Of a stretch of DNA of 64,000 bases, positions 1-12,030 are shown one piece after another (position 1 is the first letter of the stretch; every line of letters begins with the position of its first letter). This stretch comes from Cryptomeria japonica (lineage: Eukaryota; Streptophyta; Pinopsida; Cupressales; Cupressaceae). The notes under the pieces are model-generated. The model saw nothing but the letters and a program-made list of their open reading frames with translations. It had not been told where the DNA came from and ran no database searches. The position numbers and the translations under genes are program-made. The stretch lies in NCBI RefSeq assembly GCF_030272615.1, contig NC_081413.1, positions 552,449,136 to 552,513,135 of the forward strand, given 5' to 3'.

Positions 1-1277
1 ATAAAATTAAATATTAATTTCCCTCAAATGACTCCAACATGGATGCCTAAACCTTAGCCACTCAAATCTTTAGCTTCTTTAATGCTCCATATCTCCCTAA
101 TGATTCTTTGGATCACCCAACAATTACCTTTCACCTTTAAATCTTGGGTACCCAAAGCACAACTTTCGTATCCCAATGTGTATGCTTAAGAGAGAAAATT
201 TTATCCATTTTGACTTATTGTTATCACTGTTACATGTTCATCTCTTGAAAATGTTTTTCATAAAAGTACAAATATTTAATATTTTTCTCTCATGAACATG
301 GAGACATATGAATGGCATAGGATTTTCAAGGTTAATTTCATCTTATCCTAAGAAATATCAAGCTACAATGTGCTTTCATTTTTTTTTATTATAAAGTCAA
401 TTTTTTAAAGATAATAAGCTCATTTGAACTTGACTCTTACCTTTACAACCCTCAACCATGAGAGATAAAAAGTATGCATGCATTCTTAGATTGATCAAGC
501 CACCATAGAAAGTTGGCCATGATATCTACAAGGTTGAGGAGGTAGGTTTGTATAGTTTTCTAGCATAAGAATAAATAAAAATTAATAATTATTTTGATTC
601 AATATTCTTTAATTTTTAGAAATAAAAAATCCTTCACCAATTCATGGAAACTCTAGTGAATAATATGGATAACCAAACCCCTAGCAAACACCTCCATTAA
701 TTCTTTCAACGTATTTGTCTTTTCTTTCAACATATTTGGTAGTCTATTAATGCATTTTTCGAGGTTGATAGTAAGGTTTTGAATCTTTCAACATTTTTTC
801 TTGATATTTTGGCATATTTGTGGTATCTTCTAGGGTATTTGGTAGTCTATTGAGGTGTATTTGTAGATTAGGGTTTTTACAAGTTTTAGATATCTTTTAC
901 ATATTTGTAGTTTTTGTCTGTCTCTATCCACATATTTGTCTATCTATTGTCGTGTTTCTGTTTCAGTTTTGTATTTTTTAGATTTGATTTTGCTTTAGCT
1001 AACCCTTGTGGTACTAACAAAGTGGTGGGGCTTATTTTTTATTATAGAAGGCTACTTCAACTACTAACACCTTTCTTGCAAGACCTATAATGGAAAAGGG
1101 GGTTATTTTTACAACTACTAGCTTGTGGTTTTGTAGGGGTGGCTATTTGTGCTTTTGTTTTTCTTTTATTAGCTCACTTTTGAATTTGGTGCTTAAAAAT
1201 AACCTTTGTTTATCATGTCTTGTGCACTTGCACACTTTTTTAAAATTAGAATTTAAGGTGTTGTGAAAGTATCCTCT
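1..1277. other. AT-rich non-coding DNA
   Basis: No reading frame of convincing length or composition is seen on either strand, and no LTR, terminal inverted repeat or RNA gene is recognised. The stretch is AT-rich with scattered T runs. The small frames present look like chance. Confidence 0.6.
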
Positions 1278-1500
1278 GTTGGCATTTCATGAAGATTGCA
1301 TTGATGAACTATTGTGTTGTCATTGATGGCAATTGTAACCGGTAATGGAGTTGTAATGCAACCACTAGTTGAGCAAGTGAAGGAAACCGATATTACTATT
1401 GAAGCAGTGAGATCAACCGGTAACCCTACCTATTGATATGTCAAACCCTAACCGATGGATCTTGGTGAATCGGTTGTGTTGATCTATGGTCAAATAGTGA
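1278..1500 (+). mobile_element. Possible LTR remnant beginning TGTTGGCA
   Basis: The segment starts TGTTGGCATT and soon contains TTGTCATTGATGGCAA. This order resembles the first 70 bases of the C-family LTRs at 32055 and 37989. No matching end, primer binding site or second copy is seen, so at most this is a fragment of a distantly related LTR. Confidence 0.25.
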
Positions 1501-2490
1501 CGGGTATGTGCAAGACCATGGTGTGCCAAAACAGGCCCTTAAGTGGCAATGAAATTTCAGAAAATCAAAGTTATGCAACTTGACATGAAAATTTGAATAA
1601 GTTGTGAACATTATTTTTAAAATATGTAACAATAGAATATATAAAAAATTGAATGCAGTTTCTAAGCTACTAGTTGTTTTTTGGAAAAAAAAAATCTTAT
1701 TTGATGAAAATTTCAAATTTCAATGCAATGGTACTAAAATTTCAGGAAAAAAATAAGAAGTAGACGTATGTCTGACCACCCTAATCACAATCAAATCATA
1801 ATATTTTTTTTATAATATTTATAATATAATTATTAGACTCATGTCCGGATGTGACACATTTTTTTTTAAATTTTTTTATAAAGTAAATAATTATTTATGA
1901 ATTTTTTACTACAACTTTTCAGCAATTCAGAAACTCCTACGTCTGACCACCTTAACTTGGTGAAAAAATTATGAATTTTTTTTTAAAAAATTTTTCCCCT
2001 ATAGTAGACAAAGCATAGGATTCGATGCATGTTTCAGATTCAAAAAATGTTATACCGTTTGAAAGTTATGAGTGTTTTTCAATCAGTCTATCAATCAGGA
2101 CTATTTTCAAAATTCAATTAGAAAATAAATAATAATTATTTATTAAAGTCGAAATAAGACAAGCTATATATTGTTGGGAAGTTGGTAACGTCCTTAAAAA
2201 ACCCTTTTTGTTTTATCAATTTTGGCTACAAAAAAAGTCGCCAGCTACCAATGTAAAGTCTGGAAAATCAAGGAATACCAAAAAACACGTTTTTTCAGTT
2301 GACTTTCCAAGCTTGTCACTTCCAAGCCAAATACCAAAGCATTCTTGAGCCGAAATTTGAAATTTGAAAATTTTACTACAAAAATTCGGATGTCTAATTT
2401 TAATAAGTAAATTCTCTAACTAAATTTGCACATAATTAATCTAATGTTTATTAATATATTAATATATAAATAAATTAGATATGATATTAG
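1501..2490. other. AT-rich non-coding DNA
   Basis: No gene is seen. The GACCACC/CTACGTCTGACC motif appears twice (about 1765-1785 and 1938-1952), hinting at an old local duplication. Otherwise the stretch is A/T runs with no recognisable element ends. Confidence 0.5.
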
Positions 2491-2680
2491 GGAGAGAGAG
2501 AGAGAGAGAGGGGGGGGAGGGAGAGAGAGAGATTAGGGGAGAGATAGATAGATGGAGAGATTAGGGGAGAGGGATAGAGAGAGATTAGGGGAGAGAGAGA
2601 GAGAGGAGAGGGAGAGAGAGAGATTAGGGGGCAGAGAGAGAGATTAGGGGAGAGGGGGAGAGAGAGAGAGATTAAGACAT
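2491..2680. repeat. GA-rich microsatellite, left flank of the minisatellite
   Basis: Runs of GAGAGA are broken by GATTAGGGG and GATAGATA interruptions. The same motif appears reverse-complemented (CCCCTAATCTCTCTCT) on the far side of the minisatellite, so the two purine/pyrimidine tracts form an inverted pair about 1.3 kb apart. Confidence 0.9.
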
Positions 2681-2689
2681 CAAATTGTG

Positions 2690-3955
2690 TTGTTATGGGT
2701 CATATGGTGTCCTGTGACCCATTAGACACAATATGACCCATAACGACCAAATATGGTGTCTTAAGGGGTCATATGGTGTCCTAAGGGGTTGTAGGACACC
2801 ATATGACCCATGTGGACACCATATGGTGTCGTTAGGGGGCATATGGTGTCCTAAGGGGTTGTAGGACATAATATGACCCTTTAAGACACTATAAGACCCA
2901 AAGCGACCAAATATGGTGTCATAATGGGCCATATGGTGTTCTAAGAGGTCATAAGGGTTCATGGGACACCATATGACCCCTAAGGACAACATACGACTTC
3001 TTATGACACCATATGGTGTCATTAGGGGTCATACGGGACACCATATGACCTCTTAAGACACCAAATTGTGTTGTTATGGGTCATATGATGTCCTAAGGGG
3101 TCGTAGGACACCATATGACCCCTTAGGACACCATATGACCCAAAGTGACCCAATATGGTGTCATTAGGGGTCATATGGTGTCCTAAGGGGTCATATGATG
3201 TCTTAAAGGGGTCATATAACACAATATGACCCATTAGGACAAAATATGACCCATAATGACCAAATATGGTGTCTTAAGGGGTCATATGGTGTCCTAAGGG
3301 GTCGTAGGACACCATATGACTGCTATGGACACCATAAGACCCCTTATGACACCATATGGTGTCATTAGGGGTTATATGGTGTCGTAAGGGGTCATAGGAC
3401 ATAATATGACCCCTTAGGACACCATAGGACCCAAAGTGACCCAATATGGTGTCATAACGGGTCGTATGGTGTCCTAAGGGGTCACAAGGGTTCATGGGAC
3501 ACCATATGACCCCTAAGGACAACATATGACCCCTTATGACACCATATGGCGTCCTTAGGGGTCATATGGTGTCCATAGGGGTCATATGGTGTCTTAGGAC
3601 ACCATATGACCCCTTAAGACATGAAATTATGTCGTTATGGGTTATATGGTATCCTAAGGGGTCGTAGGACACAATATGACTCCTTAGGACACCATATGAC
3701 CCAAAGTAACCCAATATGGTGTCATTAGGGGTCATATTGTGTCCTAAGGGGTCATATGACACAATATAACTCATTAGGACACAATATGACCCATAACGAC
3801 CAAATATGGTGTCTTAAGGGGTAATATAGTGTCCTAAGGGGTTGTAGGACACCATATGACCCTTTAAGACACCAAATTGTGTTGTTATGGGTCATATGGT
3901 GTCCTAAGGGGTTGTAGGACACAATATGACCCCTTAGAACACCATATGACCCCTA
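2690..3955. repeat. Palindromic minisatellite (GGTCATATGGTGTCC type)
   Basis: About 1.25 kb consists of diverged copies of GGTCATATGGTGTCCTAAGG and its reverse complement, in alternating orientation. Where the two meet they form the 16-bp perfect palindrome GACACCATATGGTGTC. The array reads without stops in several minus-strand stretches of 70-109 codons, giving repetitive peptides of the YDPLGHHM type. These come from the repeat and not from a gene. The alternating orientation should let single strands fold into many short hairpins. Confidence 0.9.
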
Positions 3956-4034
3956 ATCTCTCTCTCTCCCCCCTAATCTCTCTCTACCTCTCCTCCTCCT
4001 CCTCCTCCTCCTCTCTCTCTCTCTCTCTCTCTCT
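3956..4034. repeat. CT-rich microsatellite, right flank of the minisatellite
   Basis: CCCCTAATCTCTCTCTC is followed by a CTC(CTC)n and CT tract. It is the inverted counterpart of the GA tract at 2491-2680. Confidence 0.9.
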
Positions 4035-4370
4035 AAAATATGACTAATAAAATCGAATATCGGATAGTCAATTTCTACTATTGCCATTAATGTGGCAACA
4101 GTAAAAAAAAGCAGCAGTGGGAAAAAATTTTGGGACCACAAATTTATACATTAAAATCGGATAACTGATAAAATTAGATATCCAATTTTTGTAAATAAAA
4201 AGAGCCTTGTGGGCCATTTTGTGGATTCCAACAGCCCACAGTCTGCATATTCTGTTTTCTGTCGATGATCGCAGGTTTTCAGACAGGTTGAGACAAATTT
4301 GTGCTTTTGGGAGATTCTTAAAGTCAAATCTTACATTGTCAATCATGTAGGAGCATCTGTGTGGAGGTAA

Positions 4371-7209
4371 ATGGGGAGTAGTAGTCGTCGGAAGTCTAAA
4401 CGCAAAAGAAAACTTTCAAATGACCAAATTGAAGTGTATAGAGAAAGAGATAGAGAATGTCATAGGAGGAGAAGACAAAGTATGTTAAATATTGCTAATG
4501 TTACTTCAAGTGAAGAGGAAATTGAATTTGAAAATGTGCCACAAGTTATTGAAAATGAAAATGTAGATTTTGAAAGTGAAAATTTTGAAAATGTTGAAAA
4601 TGTTGAAAGTGATAATGAAAATGCTCAACATGTGGAAAACTTTGACATTGAAGGTGAAATTTCTCAACCAAGTGAACCATATGTAACACCTAATTACTTT
4701 AGAAATGAAGACCCTCTCATGGATGAAAGACAAATTCCAAATCCAAGACCTTCAAGAACCCCAAAATGGTTATTTGAAATCAATGAGAACATTATTGTGA
4801 ATCTTGAAGGCAAGAGGTCAACAAGAACCATTCGGTTGTGGGCTACACAACTTTTCAACCAAAATTTTAGCAATAAGAGATTGACCGAGCAATGCCAACT
4901 CTTTGTTCAATTGCTAAAGATGAGACCATTCCTAAACAAATTGAAGATTCGTATGAACAAGAATATGCAAAGAAATTCTATTATTGCAAAAAATCTATTT
5001 GATGCTCTCAATTCTATTGGAAAGAACACCAAAGAAAGAGATAAGAGAGTCGCTCGAAGAGTGATTACAACCTCCTTAGTAAGCCATCAATTGAGGAAGG
5101 CTCGTCAAATGAGACAAACTTGTGTTGATTTTAACATAAACTGTAAAACTTTGGATAGAGCACTTGCACGAAGACAAAGACTTGGCGATCCACTTCAACA
5201 AGATACATGGGCTTTTGGTGGGAGGCTTCCACGTGTTGATAGAAAGTTGACTGACAATGTGAAGGAGGAGATTCAACAATTTTGGCACTCTAATTCTAAT
5301 GTGTCACCCAATGTAAAGGACATTTTGAAATTAAGAATCGGCAACCGAGATCGCACACCGCATCCCAAACATTTCTTGGAATCAAGCCAAACAATGTTGT
5401 ACAATTTTTTTTCTGAAGTACATCCAACTTTGCAAATATCACAAAGGGCCTTTGAATCTTTGAAACCATTTTATTGTGTTCCTCTTAAGATTCACAATAC
5501 TTGTTGTCGCAAGTACCATGTGGAGTTTTCAATGTGCCATGAACTTTTATGTCATATTCTTTCTACGATGCATACTAATAAGATGTTGCAGGAGTGTGGT
5601 GCAATGCTATTTCCGAGATCATCAAGAGACTTGCAAGATCTATTTTTATGCCCTAGAGATGATGGCTGCTATTTTTATAGAAATGATTGTTTGAATGAGA
5701 AGTGCTCAGAATGTGGTGGGTTGTCAAAGTGTGTTTCATGTTTTCACGAGGGCAGCGAACACGAGTTTGGAAATAATTATGTTGAGAAAAAAAGCTATGA
5801 GACAATGAAATATACTTTGAAGAGTGGAGGTGAAGGTTCTAGATGTGAATTAGTCTCAAGAGAAGTGGGTATTGTTGATTTTATTTTGGATTTTAAGAAA
5901 AATCTTTTCTACAAGTATGCAAGACACACCCATAGGTCTTAGTGGTTGGATCAATAGTTCAAGATGTGTAATAACTCTTTCCCGATTGGCACTATTGTGT
6001 CGGTGGTTGATTTTGCAGAGAACTATACATTGCAACCATAGAATGAGGTACAGTCTCAGTACTACAATTCAATCCAGATTGCTATTTTTGTTCACATTAC
6101 ATATAGACATGCTCCTGATAGTACAAAAGAGGACAGGAAGATAATCAGGGAGTATCATTTTTATATGATTGATGATAGATCACACTCCTCCAAGTATGTG
6201 CAACATTCTTTCGAGAAAGTTTTTGAGTTCTTGCATAAGAAAGATATTGCAATTGACCGACATATAATATGGTCAGATAACTGTACGAGTCAATTCAAGA
6301 ATGCTCGTATGTTTTATTGGTTGAGTAGAATGCATGTAGAGAGGTGTATACCTCATATTTGGTGTTTTTTTTAGGCAGGGCATGGGAATGGAGAGCACGA
6401 TGGAGCAGGTGCATGTTTGAAGAGAGCTCTAGTTAAGGAGCAATTGAGGATTTCGGGTGTGAATTTCTCTTATGCACATTCTATTGTTGATTGGTGTAGT
6501 TCAACATTGTCACATGGAGGTACTCTCTATTTAGCAGTGACCAGATTCTTTTGGTTGGTTGAGGAGGGAATAGTGGGAGATAGATTGGATTGTCAAACAA
6601 TTAAAGATTCTTCAAAGATGCATTCATTTCTCAACTCAGATGCAAGTACATGGACCATTTGGACATGAGCCTTGGCTTGTTTTTGTCAGAGTTGTGTTCA
6701 GTGTGATTGGGTTGATACGTGGGTTCCCCACTATCTAACTCCTTTATCTCAAACAATATCCTTGTCAAACGATGACATGGAAAGTTCACTTAAGTATGAT
6801 TGTCTATTAGATCTTGTACAACCAGGACATGTTTTTGCAGTTGTTGCACCATAAGGTAATGAAGAGAGATCATAATATTGGTTGGCACGATGTATACAAG
6901 GAAAACAAAAGCTAACATAACCAATGATAGATGATGACGCGTTCACAAATCCTATAGGTTCAGTTGTTGTTGTGGGCTTGGTTGTGAACATACATGATTA
7001 GAAAGAATGACATACCTGCATTTGAAGACTATGAGAGACACAAAACCATTATAATGTATTCACACCTTATTATAGCTACAAATATCAAGTTGTTGAAGCA
7101 TCAAGCAAAACCAAAGACCAAAGAGCTATGGACAGTGACTGCTGATGATCATGAAGCAATATTGGATACTCTTAAGCAAAGAGATGACCCTTTAGGCACA
7201 CTTGAGTAG
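4371..7209 (+). pseudogene. Decayed DDE transposase-like gene, family unassigned
   Basis: An ATG at 4371 opens a frame that stays in phase to about 6995, then shifts once before a C-terminal piece at 6994-7209; in all about 945 codons. The N-terminus is basic (RRKSKRKRK), followed by an acidic Glu/Asn-Val stretch. A Cys/His-rich region follows (NTCCRKYH, CLNEKCSECGGLSKC). The C-terminal half has VVDFAENY (Asp codon 6009), WSDNCTSQFKNAR (Asp codon 6276) and GHGNGEHDGAGA (Glu codon 6393), spaced like a DDE/RNase H-fold nuclease. In-frame stops lie at 5940, 5955, 6039 and 6372 (TAG), 6666 (TGA), and 6852, 6873 and 6918 (TAA). I recall similar motifs in widespread unnamed transposase-like proteins but cannot name the superfamily. 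No terminal inverted repeats were identified. Confidence 0.65.
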
Positions 7210-8349
7210 CAGGCCTTTAATGGTGCCTTATTTTTTTTATCATGCATTTTATTTCAAACAATGATCACTAAACCTTAATGTTCAAGTTTGTTATGTGTAT
7301 GTTAAGGATGTGTTGAAAATGCAGGTCTATTCATGAACGTTTTTTTTTGGCAACACGGTTTTTGCATGCACATAGCAGGTACACTCAATATAATCAGAAG
7401 GGACGTATTTTTGCAACACGACTTATTATCATGCATTTGATGAGATTTACAATTTTTGTTATTAGAGAACACTATTTGGCAATTTTTGATGATATAATTA
7501 TTGCAAAACCTTTAAGCTCATGCAGGTCTTTTTTGATGATATACAATAGTATCACATTATGATTTTTGCATCAAGATAGTGGGTTCTGTTGATATAATTC
7601 GAAGGGATGTATTTTTGTGGTATATAATCCCACCTTTTCATTTATTATCATGCATTTTAGTTCAAGTGATTATCATAAAGCCTTTATGTTCATCCATGCA
7701 TTTTATGTGTAGATTAACAATTCTTAAAAATACAGGTTCATGCTAGATCATTTGCCGTTGACAAGACCCTCTCTTGGTGATGGTACATATTCCTTTGTGC
7801 ATTGATGAGATAAAATTTTGTGCATAAACATTAAGTCAAGTGAATGTATTGCTATTTAGAAATGACCACATCTACCATCGTCTTCAACCATGCAAAGAAA
7901 TGCAGTGAGAAGGGCTTTAATCAACATGCGTCTTTCTTCAAAGTTATGCTTGTATACTTTGCAGAGAAACTGGTAAGTGAGAAACTAATTTCTATTCAGC
8001 ATTATAATTTGTTTCTTGTAGCACATTCATTCTGAATAAAAAGGTTACTTATTTTGGTCTTCATTTATATGCAGGCATTGTTGTACATAAGCATTTCTCT
8101 TAGGACATGAGGATGTCTGATGCAGATGAAGTGGGATGTTGTATTTGTATATGGATGTGAATTGTTGTAACATTGTTATGACGATATACAATGTCCATGA
8201 GCAAATTGGTTTAGTTATATTGATGATATACATTGTATCTGTACCCTTCATGGATGTCACGTGCAAGTGTAATGGTAATTATGTGTATACAATACATGGA
8301 AATATTGATGATCATCATGTGTCTATAGTGTAATGCTTGTTTATCTATA
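7210..8349. other. AT-rich non-coding DNA with a diverged internal duplication
   Basis: No gene is supported. ATCATGCATTTTA followed by a related stretch ending in TGCAGGT or TACAGGT occurs at about 7238-7325 and again at about 7650-7738, suggesting a roughly 410-bp ancient tandem duplication. The region may be the 3' flank of the transposase relic. Confidence 0.45.
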
Positions 8350-9720
8350 TTTTTAGCACTTAGGGTGCTCAAGGGATGACGCCGCTAGGGTATGACCCCG
8401 AGCGTTCGACCAAGTGGGAGGGCAAAATAGGAGCGTGCATAGGGTAATAATGCCTAGCTCGACATGTCAGAGCTGACGGTTCATCATCACAATGAGCTGA
8501 ACGAGAAATTGGCCATGCGACAACATTTGATTGAATAAGACTGACGATTTTTTCGCCAACCGAAAAATTGCTGCCCTAATAAAATCGTAGGGAAACTTGA
8601 AAAACTGAGATAGGATTTTGTAGGGACCCTTCTCGTGGCCCCATAGGTCCAAACGAATCGTTCGCAGGTGCCACAGATTCCGAGTTAGGGCCTGTCAAAG
8701 TTTGACAATTTTTAGCACTTAGGGCGCTCAAGGGACGGCGTCGGTAGGGTATGACCCCGAGCGTTCGATCGAGTGGGGGGGGGAGGAATAGGAGCATGCA
8801 TAGGGTAATAATGCCTAACTAGACATGTCAGAGCTGACGGTTTGTCATCACGACGAGCTGAATGAGAAATTGGCCATGCGACAACATTCGATTGAATAAG
8901 ACTGACAATTTTTTCGCCAACCAAAAACTTGCTGGCCTAATAAAACCATAGGGAAACTTGAAAAACCGAGATAGGATTTTGTAGGGACCCCTCTCGTGGC
9001 ACCATAGGTTCAAATGAATCATTCACAGGTGCCACAGATTTCGAGTTAGGGCCCGTCAAATTTTGACAATTTTTAGCACTTAGGGCGCTCAAGGGACGAC
9101 GTTGGTAGGGTATGACCTCGAGCGTTCAACCGAGTGGGGGGGCAAAATAGGATCGTGCATAGGTTAATAATGCCTAACTAGACACGTTGGAGCTAACAGT
9201 TCATCATTACGACGAGCTAAATGAGAAATTGGCCATGCGACAACATTCGATTGAATGAGACTGACGATTTTTTCGCCAACCAAAAAATTGCTGCCCTAAT
9301 AAAACTATAGGGAAACTTGAAAACCCAAGATAGAATTTTGTAAGGACCCCTCTCATGGCCTCGTAGGTTCAAATGGATCGTTCACAGGTGCCACGGATTC
9401 TAAGTTAGGGCCTGTCAAAGTTTGACAATTTTTAGCACTTAGGGCGCTCAAGGGTCGATGCCGGTAGGGTATAACCCCGAGCGTTCGATCGAGTGGGGGG
9501 GGAAAATAGGACCATGCATAGGGTAATAATGCCTAACTGGACATGTTGGAGTTGATGGTTCCTCATCTCGATGAGCTGAACGAGAAATTCGCCATGCGAC
9601 AACATTCAATTGAATGAGACTAATGATTTTTTCACTAACCGAAAAATTGCTGCTAATAAAACCCTGAGCGCTCGACCGAGGTGGGGGGCAAAATAGGACC
9701 ATGCATAGGGTAATAATGAA
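8350..9720. repeat. Tandem array of ~360-bp satellite-like units
   Basis: The start TTTTTAGCACTTAGGG recurs at 8350, 8709, 9070 and 9429, giving periods of 359, 361 and 359 bp. Copies are roughly 90% alike by eye. The fourth copy breaks off near 9655 and is joined to a short internal piece of the unit (GAGCGCTCGACCGAG to GGGTAATAATG, 9660-9719), so the array ends in a rearranged partial copy. Frames of 60-90 codons in the array recur with the unit and break in every copy, so it is not read as coding. Confidence 0.9.
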
Positions 9721-10081
9721 TTGTATCAAGTATTGTTAATTAAATGAATTATATTGTTCATTATACAAACAACACTTACGATGAAATGAAATGAATTGTA
9801 TTGTTCATTAAATAACCATTATTAACCATTGTTAATTATTGGAATGAAGATTAAAGATTTCCATGATAACACCACGCACAGATGAGCAACAATTTATATG
9901 ATCGAATATCAACTTCTGTATATATAAAAATGTCAAATGATTACAAATGTATGTCCATACACAAATATGGCATAAATACCAACTGAAACAAAATGTATGT
10001 CTAAATACGTTAATGTATGTCCATATACAAAATATACATGCCAACTAGACATGTAAGCATCCCAAAACTATCTATAACATC
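9721..10081. other. AT-rich flank, presumed 3' side of the minus-strand split gene
   Basis: No reading frame is credible. The stretch follows the stop codon of the minus-strand gene ending at 10082 and would hold its 3' UTR. ATGTATGTCCATA-like words repeat at about 9948 and 10013. Confidence 0.4.
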
Positions 10082-11227
10082 CTAAGTTGCTGATGGATCA
10101 TCAAAATCGATCCTCTTCGCCGCACTGCTCGGCTCTGAAGGATCCTGCATAAGAAAAACAAACCACGATTAATATTAGTTATATTATATAATTCACATTT
10201 CAAAAGTTAACATAAAAATGAACTATAATTGAACTATTCATGTTTACCTCATCTCCACGTTTTCTCTTTGGCTTTGCAATACTCTTGATGTATGCCTTTG
10301 GTAGAGGAGGTATGTTTTCAATATTTTCATACACAACCTACATATGTTCAAAAACATGACATTGATACAAGTTAGCATATAATTGTCACTGATAATAACA
10401 AATTATATGTACTAAACACAAAATAAAATAAACACACATAGATACTCGAGGCATCTCTTCTTCTTCTTCTTCTTCATCTTCAAGTATACTGGGTGTAGTC
10501 ATCAAGGATGTGAAGCCAAGAATTCTCTGTATATATACACAACAAGTATATGAAACTATCAATCTATGTCTAGACATGTATAATCACTATAAGTTATTTA
10601 AATTATTCATTCAATCATATTTGCATTCAATTACCTTTCCCTTGTCTCCAACTGCACTACCAGATCCTAAATCACACTGCCCCACACTCGTGCTGCTTGT
10701 GCCCTACAAGAGTAAAATAAGATATACATGCAAGTTACTACATAATATAATTAATACCAATATAAATGATGAGCATGTATGTACAATAAAATACAGACGA
10801 CTAGGTACAATAATGTATGTATCGTCAAGCTATCAAGGCCAAATGAAATGACCGACAGGGTGCCCTCCTGAATCTGTCTCAACTCCTCCTCGGTCATCAA
10901 CTATTAAATAGACCATGTAAATAAAAAATAGTACTTAATAGTATCTAGATTATAAATATTCATTTAAAATATAACATGAACTGTGAAAATACAAATCTTA
11001 CCACTACATCATCAATGTATGATGACGGTGCCTCCTCGCCTCTAGCATGTGAGGACTCCCCAGGGTATCCTCTAGTTTGTGTCATAACATTTGGTGCATC
11101 ATGCATCTCATGCACCTCATAATCTGCACTGTCTGCAGGAGGATCAATGGGTTGTCCAACTAGACCCAAGCATACGTGCCCACACATGACACAACTATGG
11201 GGCACACATATGTGTGGAGATGAGGAT
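10082..11227 (-). pseudogene. Last six exons of an unrecognised spliced gene, 5' part lost
   Basis: Six minus-strand exons join in phase 0 at GT-AG borders: 11002-11227 (open at its 5' side), 10853-10900, 10635-10703 (69 bp), 10446-10526 (81 bp), 10248-10337 (90 bp) and 10082-10144 (63 bp, ending TAG). The first carries a Cys-rich segment (HICVPHSCVMCGHVCLG). Later exons are acidic (LEDEEEEEEEMPR), then basic with a likely nuclear signal (KPKRKRGDE). No internal stop is seen, which is unusual in this window. One donor (exon 2, GTCATT) is weak. The 5' end is replaced by gypsy sequence at about 11228, so the gene is truncated. I do not recognise the family; it could be a host gene or the tail of a DNA transposon gene. 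Confidence 0.55.
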
Positions 11228-12030
11228 GATATGAAACCGACGTCTAAAAACTTTTTGATTTTAGCCTTTATGAAGAGTGCGATTTAAAGATGCATTTTCC
11301 TTAGCTTTTGTTTTACTGGTTTGGCTCCTTCTGCTACTATCAAGTGATGCATCACTAGATCTGGATCTAGTCTTGGTATGTCGGCATAGGAGCATGCAAA
11401 ATTGATCTCTCTTTTGAAAGAATTCTGCAAAGCTAGGATCTTCTTCTGGAGTCAATGATGTTGCTAAGTGTATTATGTGGGGATTTTCTGTTGTTCCCAG
11501 ATTTATTTCTTTTGTTTCTTCCACAGTGATAGATGATCTTTCCTGATTTGTACTGAATGGGAGAATGTCAAACCTTTCATCCTTAGGCATCTCATAAACT
11601 TTTTCACCATTAGATTTATTCTTTATTTTTTCACTTTTAGATCTAAAAGTGTTGCAATGTGGTTTTCACTAGAAGATCCATTCTTGATTATGAAATTTTT
11701 GTGACTGAAAGGTTTGGCATTCTCTCCAAAGTAAGCTATGCAGTTGAGTTCAATAGCAAACCCAACCTTGTGATCCTTGCTTGGTATGTTATCCCAAAGC
11801 TCAAGGAAGTCAATGATTGCATCATCATTTTGGAACATATTTAGGTGTGGGGGATCTTATTGGTCCTAGTTAATGACTTGGGGATGTATTAGTGGCATTG
11901 CATCATCGACTAGGTTAAGGTCATAGTATGTGACATTTAAATTTAGAACGAAGGTTTCTAGGCCATCATTGGTACTCTCCTCTTCATATTTAGGCTTAGG
12001 AGGTGATACATCTTTATCAAAAGAACATTG
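11228..12030 (-). pseudogene. Old Ty3/gypsy fragment (linker to start of RT)
   Basis: Minus-strand peptides match the stretch before RT in the other gypsy copies here, closest to E0 at about 45170-46050: the FQNDDAIIDFLELWDNIP region, the LPFSTNQERSS segment and the start of RT. At least one frameshift and several stops break it. It interrupts the split gene on its left and is itself interrupted on its right by the E0 LTR at 12031. This makes it one of the older insertions in the window. Confidence 0.75.

Noticed and set aside
2693-3774. Several minus-strand frames of 70-109 codons
   Set aside because: They are read through the palindromic minisatellite, and the peptides only repeat the unit.
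6749-6991. Minus-strand 80-codon frame
   Set aside because: It is antisense to the transposase relic and has no recognisable features.
8350-9720. Minus-strand frames of 60-93 codons in the tandem array
   Set aside because: They recur with the 360-bp unit and are broken differently in each copy.
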